From NCBI GenBank assembly GCA_947176295.1, contig CAMWQB010000002.1, positions 1 through 64,000 on the forward strand: 64,000 nt of DNA, given 5' to 3'. A program made the translations under genes and the position numbers. Below the pieces are notes generated by a model. That model had not been told where the DNA came from, did not search any database, and saw nothing but the letters and a program-made list of their open reading frames with translations. Of this stretch, positions 38,594-47,616 are shown piece after piece (positions within the stretch are counted from its first letter, which is position 1; every line of letters starts with the position of its first letter). This DNA comes from an uncultured Porphyromonadaceae bacterium (lineage in GTDB: Bacteria > Bacteroidota > Bacteroidia > Bacteroidales > Muribaculaceae).

Positions 38594-39787
38594 ATGAGTA
38601 AAGGAAAATCACCAACAGCGAACGCGGTCTCCGCAGAGGCGGGGCGTCCGAAAGGCCGCTTGCTGGCACTCGATATCCTGCGAGGTATCACCATCGCGGG
38701 GATGATACTTGTGAACAACCCTGGATCGTGGGGCCATATCTATGCGCCATTGGAGCATGCGTCGTGGAACGGGCTTACGCCAACCGACCTGGTGTTTCCG
38801 TTCTTCATGTTCATCATGGGTGTGAGCACCTACATGTCGTTGCGGAAATATGACTTCCGACTGAGCGGCTCCCTTTTATGGAAAGTTCTGCGGAGGGCGG
38901 TGGTCATCTGGTTCATCGGTCTTGCAATCGCGTGGTTCGGGCTTTTCCTGCGAGGGATTCTGAACGAGGCCACCTTATGGGAGGCAGTCTGGAATTTCGA
39001 CCACATCCGCATTCTCGGTGTGATGCCGCGTCTGGCCATCTGCTATGGCACGGGCTCTCTAATCGCCGTGTTGGTTGGCCGCAAGGGGGTGCCTTGGGTA
39101 ATCGCCACGATGTTGGTTGCATATTCCGTGATACTCCTCCTGGGCCACGGCTTCGAGTTCTCGGACCGGAACGTCATATCGGTAGTGGACCACAAAGTGC
39201 TGGGCCCTGACCACATGTACGCCGACACGATCGACGGCGTCCGGTTGAAATTCGATCCCGAAGGATTGCTGAGCACGCTGCCCTCGATAGCGCACATGCT
39301 GATAGGCTTTATGTGCGGCTTCCTGCTGATGGGCACGAAGGACAACAGGGAGAGGATCAACCGTCTGTTTATCGTTGGCACGATTCTCACGTTCTCGGGC
39401 TTCCTGCTGGACTTCGGGCTTCCCATCAACAAGAAAATCTGGTCGCCGTCGTTCGTGCTGACGACCTGTGGCCTCGCCTCGAGCTTCCTGGGGCTTCTGA
39501 TATGGATAATCGACATTTGCGGGCACAAAAAATGGTGCAGATTCTTCGAAGCATTCGGCATCAATCCACTGTTCATGTACTGCCTCGGGGCCGTGCTGAG
39601 CATAGTGATAGGGAGCGTAAAAATCGGAGACATGAGCATCAAAGGGCACATCTACAAGGATTTCCTGATGCCCGTATGCGGAGAAGACGCCACGCTTGCA
39701 TCGCTGGTGTTCGCCCTGCTATTCGTGGGAGTGAACTGGTGTGTGGGCTATGTACTGTATAAAAAGAAAATATATATAAAGATATGA
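38594..39787 (+). CDS. DUF5009/HGSNAT-like membrane protein (acyltransferase-like; MurT-position gene)
   Basis: RLLALDILRGITIAGMILVNNPGSWGHIYAPLEHASWNGLTPTDLVFPFFMFIMGVS; multi-TM. Confidence 0.88.
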   Translation: MSKGKSPTANAVSAEAGRPKGRLLALDILRGITIAGMILVNNPGSWGHIYAPLEHASWNGLTPTDLVFPFFMFIMGVSTYMSLRKYDFRLSGSLLWKVLRRAVVIWFIGLAIAWFGLFLRGILNEATLWEAVWNFDHIRILGVMPRLAICYGTGSLIAVLVGRKGVPWVIATMLVAYSVILLLGHGFEFSDRNVISVVDHKVLGPDHMYADTIDGVRLKFDPEGLLSTLPSIAHMLIGFMCGFLLMGTKDNRERINRLFIVGTILTFSGFLLDFGLPINKKIWSPSFVLTTCGLASSFLGLLIWIIDICGHKKWCRFFEAFGINPLFMYCLGAVLSIVIGSVKIGDMSIKGHIYKDFLMPVCGEDATLASLVFALLFVGVNWCVGYVLYKKKIYIKI

Positions 39788-40635
39788 TACTGATCGCCGA
39801 CTGCGGGAGCACAAAGATAGACTGGTGTGTGCTCTCGGACGAAAAGAAAGTAGCCAAACAGGTATTCACGATGGGCATGAACGCCGTCATGCTCACGGAA
39901 GAGGAAATGCGCGGACGCATCGCCACGGAGCTTCTGCCCGAGTTAGGAGGCATCGTCTCGGAAATCGAGGCAGTTTATTTCTACGGCGCGGGGTGCCTTG
40001 CGCCTGAAGTGTGCGGGAATGTAGCGTCGGCTCTGCGGACCAATCTGCCCTCGGCCGGGACTGTAGAGGTGTATTCCGATCTGCTTGCGGCAGCGCGTGC
40101 GCTCTGCGGGCACGAGGGAGGGATAGCCTGCATCCTGGGCACGGGAGCGAATTCGTGCTATTACGACGGCAATGAAATCGTGAAGAATGTGTCGCCCTTA
40201 GGGTATATCCTCGGCGATGAGGGCTCGGGCGCAGTTCTCGGGAAGCTCTTCCTTGGAGATGTGCTGAAGAATCAGCTTCCGGCGGGGATTGCAGAAGAGT
40301 TCCTGACGGAATACAAGCTGACGCTACTGGACGTGATCCGGAGGGTCTACAAGGAGCCTCAGGGCAATCGCTTCCTGGCGTCGGTCACGCCCTTCCTGTC
40401 GTCGCATTTAGACGTGAAGGAAATCCACGACCTGGTGCTCGGAGCGTTCCGTGCGTTCTTCCGCAGAAATGTGAAGCAATACGAGAGCTACGGCCGCAAG
40501 GACGTGAACTTCGTGGGCTCGATAGCCTACTATTTCCGTCCGGTGCTTGAAGAGGCGGCTGAGGCCGAGGGCTTCAACGTGGGCATGATACTCAAGAGCC
40601 CGATGGAGGGCCTTGTTCGCTTCCACACTAACTGA
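39784..40635 (+). CDS. BadF/BadG-type ATPase, N-acetylglucosamine/MurNAc kinase
   Basis: LIADCGSTKIDWCVL, ACILGTGANSCYYDG, LGDEGSGAVLGKLFL; 4-nt overlap with upstream gene. Confidence 0.88.
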   Translation: MILIADCGSTKIDWCVLSDEKKVAKQVFTMGMNAVMLTEEEMRGRIATELLPELGGIVSEIEAVYFYGAGCLAPEVCGNVASALRTNLPSAGTVEVYSDLLAAARALCGHEGGIACILGTGANSCYYDGNEIVKNVSPLGYILGDEGSGAVLGKLFLGDVLKNQLPAGIAEEFLTEYKLTLLDVIRRVYKEPQGNRFLASVTPFLSSHLDVKEIHDLVLGAFRAFFRRNVKQYESYGRKDVNFVGSIAYYFRPVLEEAAEAEGFNVGMILKSPMEGLVRFHTN

Positions 40636-40678
40636 GGGGCTAAGAGAGCAAAGAAACAGACAAAAGAAAATCGACAAA

Positions 40679-41494
40679 ATGGCATTTGTAAAGATAAGCG
40701 AGCAGTCGTCGCTATATAACGACTTGGAAAAGAAGAGCGTGGGCGAGATACTCCACGACATCAACACGGAAGACAAGAAGGTGGCCGTGGCCGTAGAGAA
40801 GGCTATTCCGCAGATAGAAAAGCTTGTGGAGCAAATCGTTCCGCGCATGAAGCAGGGCGGCCGCATTTTCTACATGGGCGCCGGCACCTCGGGGCGCCTT
40901 GGCGTGCTTGACGCTTCGGAGATTCCTCCGACCTTCGGCATGGACCCCTCGTGGGTTATCGGCCTGATAGCCGGTGGCGACACAGCGCTGCGCAACCCTG
41001 TGGAAAATGCCGAGGACGACACAGCCCAGGGATGGAAGGACCTTGAGAAGTTCAACATCAACGCGAAGGATACGGTGATAGGCATCGCAGCTTCCGGGAC
41101 GACGCCCTACGTGATAGGCGCCCTGAAGGCCTGCCGCGAGCACGGAATCCTCACGGCCGCGATAACGTCGAATCCCGACGCGCCTATCTCCGAGGCCGCT
41201 GACATCGCTATCGAGATGATCGTAGGACCGGAATACGTAACGGGCAGCTCGCGAATGAAGAGCGGCACGGGGCAGAAGATGATCTGCAACATGATCACGA
41301 CTTCGGTGATGATAAAGATGGGCCGCGTGAAGGGCAACAAGATGGTGAACATGCAGCTGTCGAACGCCAAACTCGTGGACCGCGGCACGCGTATGATTGT
41401 CGAGGAACTCGGGCTGCCTTACGACGAGGCAAAGCGCCTTCTGCTGATGCACGGGTCGGTGAAGAAAGCCACGGACGCATATCGCGGAGAATAA
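40679..41494 (+). CDS. murQ: N-acetylmuramic acid 6-phosphate etherase
   Basis: GRIFYMGAGTSGRLGVLDASEIPPTFGM and GSSRMKSGTGQKMICNMITT. Confidence 0.96.
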   Translation: MAFVKISEQSSLYNDLEKKSVGEILHDINTEDKKVAVAVEKAIPQIEKLVEQIVPRMKQGGRIFYMGAGTSGRLGVLDASEIPPTFGMDPSWVIGLIAGGDTALRNPVENAEDDTAQGWKDLEKFNINAKDTVIGIAASGTTPYVIGALKACREHGILTAAITSNPDAPISEAADIAIEMIVGPEYVTGSSRMKSGTGQKMICNMITTSVMIKMGRVKGNKMVNMQLSNAKLVDRGTRMIVEELGLPYDEAKRLLLMHGSVKKATDAYRGE

Positions 41495-41515
41495 GAAACG
41501 CTGAAAGTAAGAGAC

Positions 41516-42184
41516 ATGAACTTAAGGAAATATTTAATCATGGGCGCATTGCTACTTGCCGGAGCATGCGCATCGGCGGTGGCGCCGGCAGCGGGCGAGA
41601 TGCCCAAGGGCCAGACTACCCCCGACGGGATGAAGGACACGATTACGAGCGAATCGATCGTGTTCCTGGGCAATAGCCTGACCTACGGGGGCAAGTGGAA
41701 CGAGCTCTTCGGCATCGAGAATGCCGTGAACCGCGGCATCGTGGGCAACACGGCGGCTGACATAGACGCCCGTCTGGCGGAAGTAACGGCCGGAAAGCCC
41801 AGGAAAATCTTCCTGATGTGCGGTGTGAACGACGTGAGCCACGACCTGACGGCCGATTCGGTGGCTCGTGCGGTGATAGGGCTCGTGGACAGAATCCGCG
41901 AGGAGAGCCCCGAAACGGAGCTATACCTGCAGTCGCTTCTGCCCATCAACAACAGCTTCGGGCGCTACAAGCGCGTGATAGGCAAGGAACAGACTATCCG
42001 CGACATCAATGCCCTCCTCGAGCCTATGGCTCGCGAAAGGGGCGTGGAGTGGATCATGCTCTATCCTTATTTCTGCGACGAGGAGCAGAATCTGAGAAAG
42101 GAACTGACAACCGACGGGCTGCACCTCGTTGGGGCCGGATATGAAATCTGGCGCGAACATCTCGAGCCATACGTGAAGCGCTGA
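41516..42184 (+). CDS. SGNH/GDSL-type hydrolase, secreted/lipoprotein
   Basis: LLLAGACAS lipobox; IVFLGNSLTYGG, LMCGVNDVSHD, TTDGLHLVGAGYEIW. Confidence 0.88.
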   Translation: MNLRKYLIMGALLLAGACASAVAPAAGEMPKGQTTPDGMKDTITSESIVFLGNSLTYGGKWNELFGIENAVNRGIVGNTAADIDARLAEVTAGKPRKIFLMCGVNDVSHDLTADSVARAVIGLVDRIREESPETELYLQSLLPINNSFGRYKRVIGKEQTIRDINALLEPMARERGVEWIMLYPYFCDEEQNLRKELTTDGLHLVGAGYEIWREHLEPYVKR

Positions 42185-42203
42185 GCTTTACTTCTCGACC
42201 ACG

Positions 42204-44654
42204 ATGCTTGATGCCGACCAGAGTGCCATCTGCGACCTCAACGGGGAGCGGGCACTGGTGCTTGCAGGGCCGGGATGCGGAAAGACGCACATTCTGGCGC
42301 TACGTGTTTTCAAAGCCAATGCCGAACATGGTGTTGGCTTTGAGCGCATGTTGTGTCTGACTTTCACCAATCGCGCCGCCCGCGAGATGAACGAACGGAT
42401 CGCGGGGCTGACGGGCTACGTGCCCCGGGAGCTGTTTGTGGGGAATATCCACCGCTTCTGCTTCCGCTTCCTTATGGCCAACGGCCTGCTGCCTGCGGAG
42501 ACGGGGATAATGGACGAGGACGACCAGGAAGAGTATCTCAGGACGGCGGCGGGGATAACGCGGGCGGGAGACGCGGCCAACTTCAGAAAAGCGGCAATGA
42601 GAATTTTCGAGGACGAGCATGACTTTCCGGAACACCTGAAGCAACGGCTCCGCTTCACGCTCTCGGAGAGGGATTATGCGGCCGTGAATGAATACACGGA
42701 CTACAAGCGGCGGCATATGCTCGTGGACTATGACGAGATAATCCTGCGGGCCTACGAAGCTCTGAGCTCGGCCGGGGGCGATCTTCTCGAGATGAGCTCA
42801 TACGACTGGATTCAGGTGGACGAGGTGCAGGACATGACGCCGCTACAATTAGCGATAGTGCACTTGCTGACAGACAATTCCGGAGGACGGCCGACGTGTG
42901 TATATCTCGGCGACGAGCAGCAGGCGATATTCAATTTCACGGGCGCGGGGGGCCCGGCGCTCGAACGGCTTAAGCATGAGTGCCGCGGACATATCTACCA
43001 TCTGCGGCGCAATTACCGCTCGCCGCGCGGGCTTGTGGAGCTATGCAACGAGCTGGCCCTGACGTGGCTCGACATAGACCCTGAGTTTCTTCCCGAACCG
43101 GCGTCGGGAACCGGCGAAGGGGGCGAGGCAAAGCTTCGGGAGGTGTTCTCTCCGGCGGAGGGGGCTGCATACGAGGTGCGCAGGCTCATTGCGCTTCACC
43201 CGGGGGAATCGGTGAGCGTGCTCGTACACACGAACTCACAGGTCGAGCAGGTGTCGGCGGCCCTTGATGCTATGAGTATCCGGCACATAAAGTTGAGCCG
43301 AAACGATATGTTCCACCAGGCGTCGTTCAAGACGCTCTACAGCCACCTGGCGGTGGTGATGAATCCGTTGCGCATCAGCGAATGGGCGCGTCTGTTTTTC
43401 CAGAGCGGGGCAGCCAAGAGCCTGCGGGGGGCGCGACGGCTGTGCGCGGGCTTGCTCGAAAGGGGCATCAGCCCTGCTGAAATCATGGATTCCGACAGAC
43501 CGACAATGCTCGAAAATTTCTCGGAGCTGTTTGCACCGGATAGTGAAAAGACTGTCGTGGTGCTGGACACGGAAACTACGGGACTGGATATTTTCGAGGA
43601 TGATGTTGTGGAAATCGCTGCCGTGAAGATGCGTGGCGGGAAAATTGTGGAAGGAAGCGAATTCGACATCCTGCTGCGAACAGAGAAGGCCCTTCCGCGG
43701 ACCTTGGGCGACGGCACTCCGAATCCTCTGCTCGAAGTCTATGATCCTTCGAGAGCGCCGGACCGGGAGGATGGCCTGAAACTTTTTGCGGAATATCTGC
43801 GAGGGGCCGATGCCGTGGCGGGGCATAATCTCGACTTCGACTTACCCATACTCCGATTCAACTACATGCGGCACAGCCGCGATGGTATGGTACCGCCGGC
43901 ACTGAGGGAGGGGGCGCCGCAAACGGATACACTCACGACAAGCCGACTGGCGCTGCCCCGACAGCGGAGCTATCGCCTTGGGGCACTTGCAGGGCTCTTC
44001 GGGATAGATACTGGGACCTCGCATCTTGCAATCGCCGATGTGCGGGCCACATCTCAGCTTACCACGGCCCTTTGGCCTCTTGCTTCTGCAAAGGTGCCTG
44101 AGGCAAGGGCTGCGATGTCCGACCCGAGAATGAGAGAGGCCGGAACTATTCTCGAAGAAGTGTACGGCCACCACTACCGACGGGCACGCGCACTGATGAC
44201 CGACCCGGAGGAGGGTCCGGCAAACTGCCTTATTGCGGAAATGACGTGGGTGTATGACGGATTCACGAGCCTGGGGCTTATACGCCCGATTGAACGCTAC
44301 GACTATCTGTGCAGACTTGTAGAGGAGGTGATGGTGGACGCGACGCGTGAGCGGCGCTTCCGCGAGCAGCTCACTCGGAGACTTCCGGAACTCCTGAGCT
44401 TCAATGAAGGCGACCTGTTCACGAACGGGATAGTCCGCGAGAATGTTTCGGTGATGACAATTCACAAGGCCAAGGGTCTTGAGATGGACAATGTGGTGGT
44501 TTTCAACGCCGACACGGGCTGGGGCTCCGTTGATGAGCGGGCGAAGGTCTACTACGTGGCCTTCTCTCGGGCGCGCAAGCGGCTGATCGTGCAGACGACG
44601 GGCCATCTCGACCCTATCGTAGAGGCCATCAGCAACAAATTCTACCGGGGCTGA
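42204..44654 (+). CDS. UvrD/Rep-type SF1A helicase with internal DnaQ-like DEDDh exonuclease domain
   Basis: LAGPGCGKTHILALRV (Walker A), VDEVQDMTPLQ, RRNYRSPRGLVELC, VMTIHKAKGLEMDNVVVFN, YVAFSRARKRLIV; internal VVVLDTETTGLDI...GHNLDFDLPIL...SHLAIADVRAT. Confidence 0.93.
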   Translation: MLDADQSAICDLNGERALVLAGPGCGKTHILALRVFKANAEHGVGFERMLCLTFTNRAAREMNERIAGLTGYVPRELFVGNIHRFCFRFLMANGLLPAETGIMDEDDQEEYLRTAAGITRAGDAANFRKAAMRIFEDEHDFPEHLKQRLRFTLSERDYAAVNEYTDYKRRHMLVDYDEIILRAYEALSSAGGDLLEMSSYDWIQVDEVQDMTPLQLAIVHLLTDNSGGRPTCVYLGDEQQAIFNFTGAGGPALERLKHECRGHIYHLRRNYRSPRGLVELCNELALTWLDIDPEFLPEPASGTGEGGEAKLREVFSPAEGAAYEVRRLIALHPGESVSVLVHTNSQVEQVSAALDAMSIRHIKLSRNDMFHQASFKTLYSHLAVVMNPLRISEWARLFFQSGAAKSLRGARRLCAGLLERGISPAEIMDSDRPTMLENFSELFAPDSEKTVVVLDTETTGLDIFEDDVVEIAAVKMRGGKIVEGSEFDILLRTEKALPRTLGDGTPNPLLEVYDPSRAPDREDGLKLFAEYLRGADAVAGHNLDFDLPILRFNYMRHSRDGMVPPALREGAPQTDTLTTSRLALPRQRSYRLGALAGLFGIDTGTSHLAIADVRATSQLTTALWPLASAKVPEARAAMSDPRMREAGTILEEVYGHHYRRARALMTDPEEGPANCLIAEMTWVYDGFTSLGLIRPIERYDYLCRLVEEVMVDATRERRFREQLTRRLPELLSFNEGDLFTNGIVRENVSVMTIHKAKGLEMDNVVVFNADTGWGSVDERAKVYYVAFSRARKRLIVQTTGHLDPIVEAISNKFYRG

Positions 44655-44675
44655 ATGAAATTTTTCGGCTGGAAT

Positions 44676-44706
44676 TTTGATTTTTCACATTTAATTGTTA
44701 ATTTTG
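44676..44706 (+). promoter_or_regulatory. Bacteroidetes housekeeping promoter of the two-component operon
   Basis: TTTG (44676-44679), 19 nt, TAATTTTG (44699-44706). Confidence 0.65.
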
Positions 44707-44735
44707 GGCCGAAATGTTAATTCGGGCATCGAAAT
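44697..44735 (+). repeat. Imperfect 19/20-bp tandem repeat overlapping rprX-like promoter
   Basis: GTTAATTTTGGGCCGAAAT / GTTAATTCGGGCATCGAAAT. Confidence 0.7.
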
Positions 44736-44836
44736 GATGCAACGAAGCAAACAAAGGACACATTGAATTGTTAACAAATAAAGGTTAAATTTAAAAATTC
44801 TTCCTCTCTTCCGTGAGAGGCCTCCACACCGACCCG

Positions 44837-46372
44837 ATGAAGAAACAGACAATCTGGATACTGGCGATACTGATGGCCATTACGTTCATAGGCCTTCTGT
44901 GCATACAGATTTTCTATATGCGCAATATCGTGGGGCTGCGCTACGAGCAGTTCTCGCAGGGTGTCCGCCAGGCCCTCGTGGCCACGAGCGCACATCTGGA
45001 GCAGGACGAGACGCGCCACTACCTGGAGGATGACGTCCGGCAGATAGAGTCGTCGTCGATCATCTCGCAATACATGGGCGAGGCCGTGCCGCGCGTTGGT
45101 GGTATCAAATATTCCTTCACGACCTCCACGGGCATCGAGGCGGACCTCACCATCAAGGGCGACGCCAATGCCATCTCCAAAATCCAGAGCTCGGAGGAGC
45201 GAGGACCGCAAGCCCACTACCGCACGCTGCAGGATGCATACCGCCACAAGTATCTCTACCAGCAGGGGATTCTGGACGACGTGATCCTGAATATCATATC
45301 CAAGGCTTCTAACCGCCCCATCACCGAGCGGGCCGATTCGACCATAGTGGGCGACTATCTGCGCCAGGAGCTCGACACGCTGGGGCTGAAGGTGCCCTTC
45401 GAATATGCACTTGTGAACCACTCGGGTCTCATCCTCTACAAGAGCACCGGCTACGTGCCGGGGCAGACCGACGGCGACGCCATGTTCGCGCAGGTGCTTT
45501 TTCCCAACGACGCTTCGGGGATCAGGAACTATCTGAAGGTGTACTTCCCGACAAAGAAGGATTATATCTTCAAGAGCATCAGGTTTATGGTTCCGGCCTT
45601 CGCGTTCACACTGATTCTGCTGATAATCTTTGTCTACACCATCATCGTAGCGTTCAGGCAGAAGAAGCTCACGGAGATGAAGAACGACTTCATCAACAAC
45701 ATGACGCATGAATTCAAGACGCCTATATCGTCGATATCGCTTGCGGCACAGATGCTTAACGACCCGAGCGTGCGTAAGTCGCCAGAGATGATGCAGAAGG
45801 TGTCGTCGGTGATAACGGACGAGACCAAGCGCCTGCGTTTCCAGGTGGAGAAGGTTCTGCAGATGTCGATGTTCGACCGCCAGAAAGCAACCCTGCGGCT
45901 CGAGGAGACTGACGCCAACGTGATAATCTACAACGTGGTGAACACCTTCAAGCTGAAAGTTGAACAATACGGAGGGACGCTGACGGCCGACCTGGACGCC
46001 CTGGATGCGATAGTGAACGTGGACCAGATGCACTTCACGAACGTGATATTCAACCTGCTGGACAATGCCGTGAAATATCGGTCGGACGAACGACCTCTGA
46101 ACCTGCGTGTCAAGACGGCCGACCAGGGCACAGATGAACTGCGCATCGAAATCGAGGACAACGGCATAGGCATCCGCAAGGACGACCTAAAGAAAATATT
46201 CGAAAAATTCTATCGCGTATCCACGGGCAACCGCCACGACGTGAAGGGCTTCGGGCTGGGCCTGGCGTACGTTCACAAACTGCTGACCGACATGGGCGGG
46301 AGCATAAGCGTGGAAAGCGAAATCAATTCAGGAACAAAATTTATAATAATACTACCACTCTCAAAAAACTGA
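44837..46372 (+). CDS. Sensor histidine kinase, RprX-like
   Basis: Two TMs; FINNMTHEFKTPISSISLAAQML; NLLDNAVKYR; GFGLGLAYV. Confidence 0.92.
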   Translation: MKKQTIWILAILMAITFIGLLCIQIFYMRNIVGLRYEQFSQGVRQALVATSAHLEQDETRHYLEDDVRQIESSSIISQYMGEAVPRVGGIKYSFTTSTGIEADLTIKGDANAISKIQSSEERGPQAHYRTLQDAYRHKYLYQQGILDDVILNIISKASNRPITERADSTIVGDYLRQELDTLGLKVPFEYALVNHSGLILYKSTGYVPGQTDGDAMFAQVLFPNDASGIRNYLKVYFPTKKDYIFKSIRFMVPAFAFTLILLIIFVYTIIVAFRQKKLTEMKNDFINNMTHEFKTPISSISLAAQMLNDPSVRKSPEMMQKVSSVITDETKRLRFQVEKVLQMSMFDRQKATLRLEETDANVIIYNVVNTFKLKVEQYGGTLTADLDALDAIVNVDQMHFTNVIFNLLDNAVKYRSDERPLNLRVKTADQGTDELRIEIEDNGIGIRKDDLKKIFEKFYRVSTGNRHDVKGFGLGLAYVHKLLTDMGGSISVESEINSGTKFIIILPLSKN

Positions 46373-46377
46373 CAATT

Positions 46378-47085
46378 ATGGAAGACCGCATGAGAATCCT
46401 CCTTTGCGAAGACGACGAGAATCTCGGAATGCTCCTTCGCGAGTATCTTCAGGCCAAGGGCTATAACGCCGACCTGTATGTGGATGGCGAGGCAGGCTAC
46501 AAAGCATTCCTGAAAGGGAAATACGACATCTGCGTGCTGGACGTGATGATGCCGAAGAAAGACGGCTTCACGCTTGCGCAGGAGATCCGCACCGTGAATT
46601 CCGAGGTGCCTATCATCTTCCTGACGGCCAAATCGCTTAAAGACGACATCCTCGAGGGCTTCAAGCTCGGGGCCGACGACTACATCACCAAGCCCTTCTC
46701 GATGGAAGAGCTGGTGCTCCGCATCGAGGCTATCCTGCGCCGCGTGAAAGGCAAGAAAGGCAAGGAAATTACGATGTACAAGATCGGCAAATTCACTTTC
46801 GACACACAGAAGCAGGTGCTGATGATCGGCGACAAGATGACGAAGCTGACGACGAAAGAGTCGGAACTGCTGAGCCTTCTCTGCGCACACGTGAACGAAA
46901 TTCTCGAACGCAACTATGCGCTGAAGACTATCTGGATAGACGACAACTACTTCAACGCCCGCTCGATGGATGTGTACATCACGAAGCTCCGCAAGCATCT
47001 GAAGGCCGACCCGTCGATCGAAATCATCAACATCCACGGCAAAGGCTACAAGCTGATAGCCCCTGAAGCCGAAGCCGGAAAGTAA
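46378..47085 (+). CDS. OmpR-family response regulator, RprY-like
   Basis: RILLCEDDENLGMLLREYL, VLDVMMPKKDGF, winged-helix C-terminus. Confidence 0.93.
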   Translation: MEDRMRILLCEDDENLGMLLREYLQAKGYNADLYVDGEAGYKAFLKGKYDICVLDVMMPKKDGFTLAQEIRTVNSEVPIIFLTAKSLKDDILEGFKLGADDYITKPFSMEELVLRIEAILRRVKGKKGKEITMYKIGKFTFDTQKQVLMIGDKMTKLTTKESELLSLLCAHVNEILERNYALKTIWIDDNYFNARSMDVYITKLRKHLKADPSIEIINIHGKGYKLIAPEAEAGK

Positions 47086-47105
47086 ACGCAGAGGCTCTCA
47101 GGACG

Positions 47106-47504
47106 ATGCCCAAGCAGGAATACATAGAAAAGAACCGCGAATGGCTCAAGGCCAAGGCCGGAGAGGCGGGCGTGAAGGCGCTCGACAAGGGCGTGCTTTA
47201 CAAAGTGATTAAAAGCGGCAACGCCTCCGGCCCCCGGCCCAACCGCGGAAGCGTGGTAACGGCCCACTATACGGGCAAGACCATCAACGGCAAAACATTC
47301 GACTCGAGCCGCGGAGGGACGGCGCCGGCATTCCGTCTGCGCGACCTTATTCCGGGGTGGATCATCGCCCTCCAGCAGATGCACCCCGGCGACCGCTGGG
47401 AAATCTACGTGCCTGCGGAGCAGGGCTACGGCCGCTTCAGCCAGCCCGGCATTCCCGGAGGCTCCACACTGGTATTCGACATTGAGCTCCTCGGCGTGAG
47501 CTGA
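47106..47504 (+). CDS. FKBP-type peptidyl-prolyl isomerase
   Basis: VVTAHYTGKTINGKTFDSSRGGTAPAFRLRDLIPGWIIALQQMHPGDRWEIYVPAEQGYG. Confidence 0.95.
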   Translation: MPKQEYIEKNREWLKAKAGEAGVKALDKGVLYKVIKSGNASGPRPNRGSVVTAHYTGKTINGKTFDSSRGGTAPAFRLRDLIPGWIIALQQMHPGDRWEIYVPAEQGYGRFSQPGIPGGSTLVFDIELLGVS

Positions 47505-47549
47505 GCACCCAGGGCCTGAGAGGGCCCGTGTACGGAATCGGACAGTTTA

Positions 47550-47607
47550 TCCCCGTGCAAGTATCTGCTAATCAGCAGAGCTTGACACGGGGAAAATTTT
47601 TTTCTTA
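47550..47607 (+). terminator. Strong composite terminator after FKBP
   Basis: TCCCCGTG-CAAG-TA-TCTGCT-AATC-AGCAGA-G-CTTG-A-CACGGGGA then AAATTTTTTT. Confidence 0.85.
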
Positions 47608-47616
47608 TTTTGCGGC

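Noticed and set aside
43550-44090. Exonuclease as a separate gene disrupted by or fused through sequencing error
   Set aside because: The reading frame is continuous across helicase-exonuclease-helicase and both domains retain their motifs.
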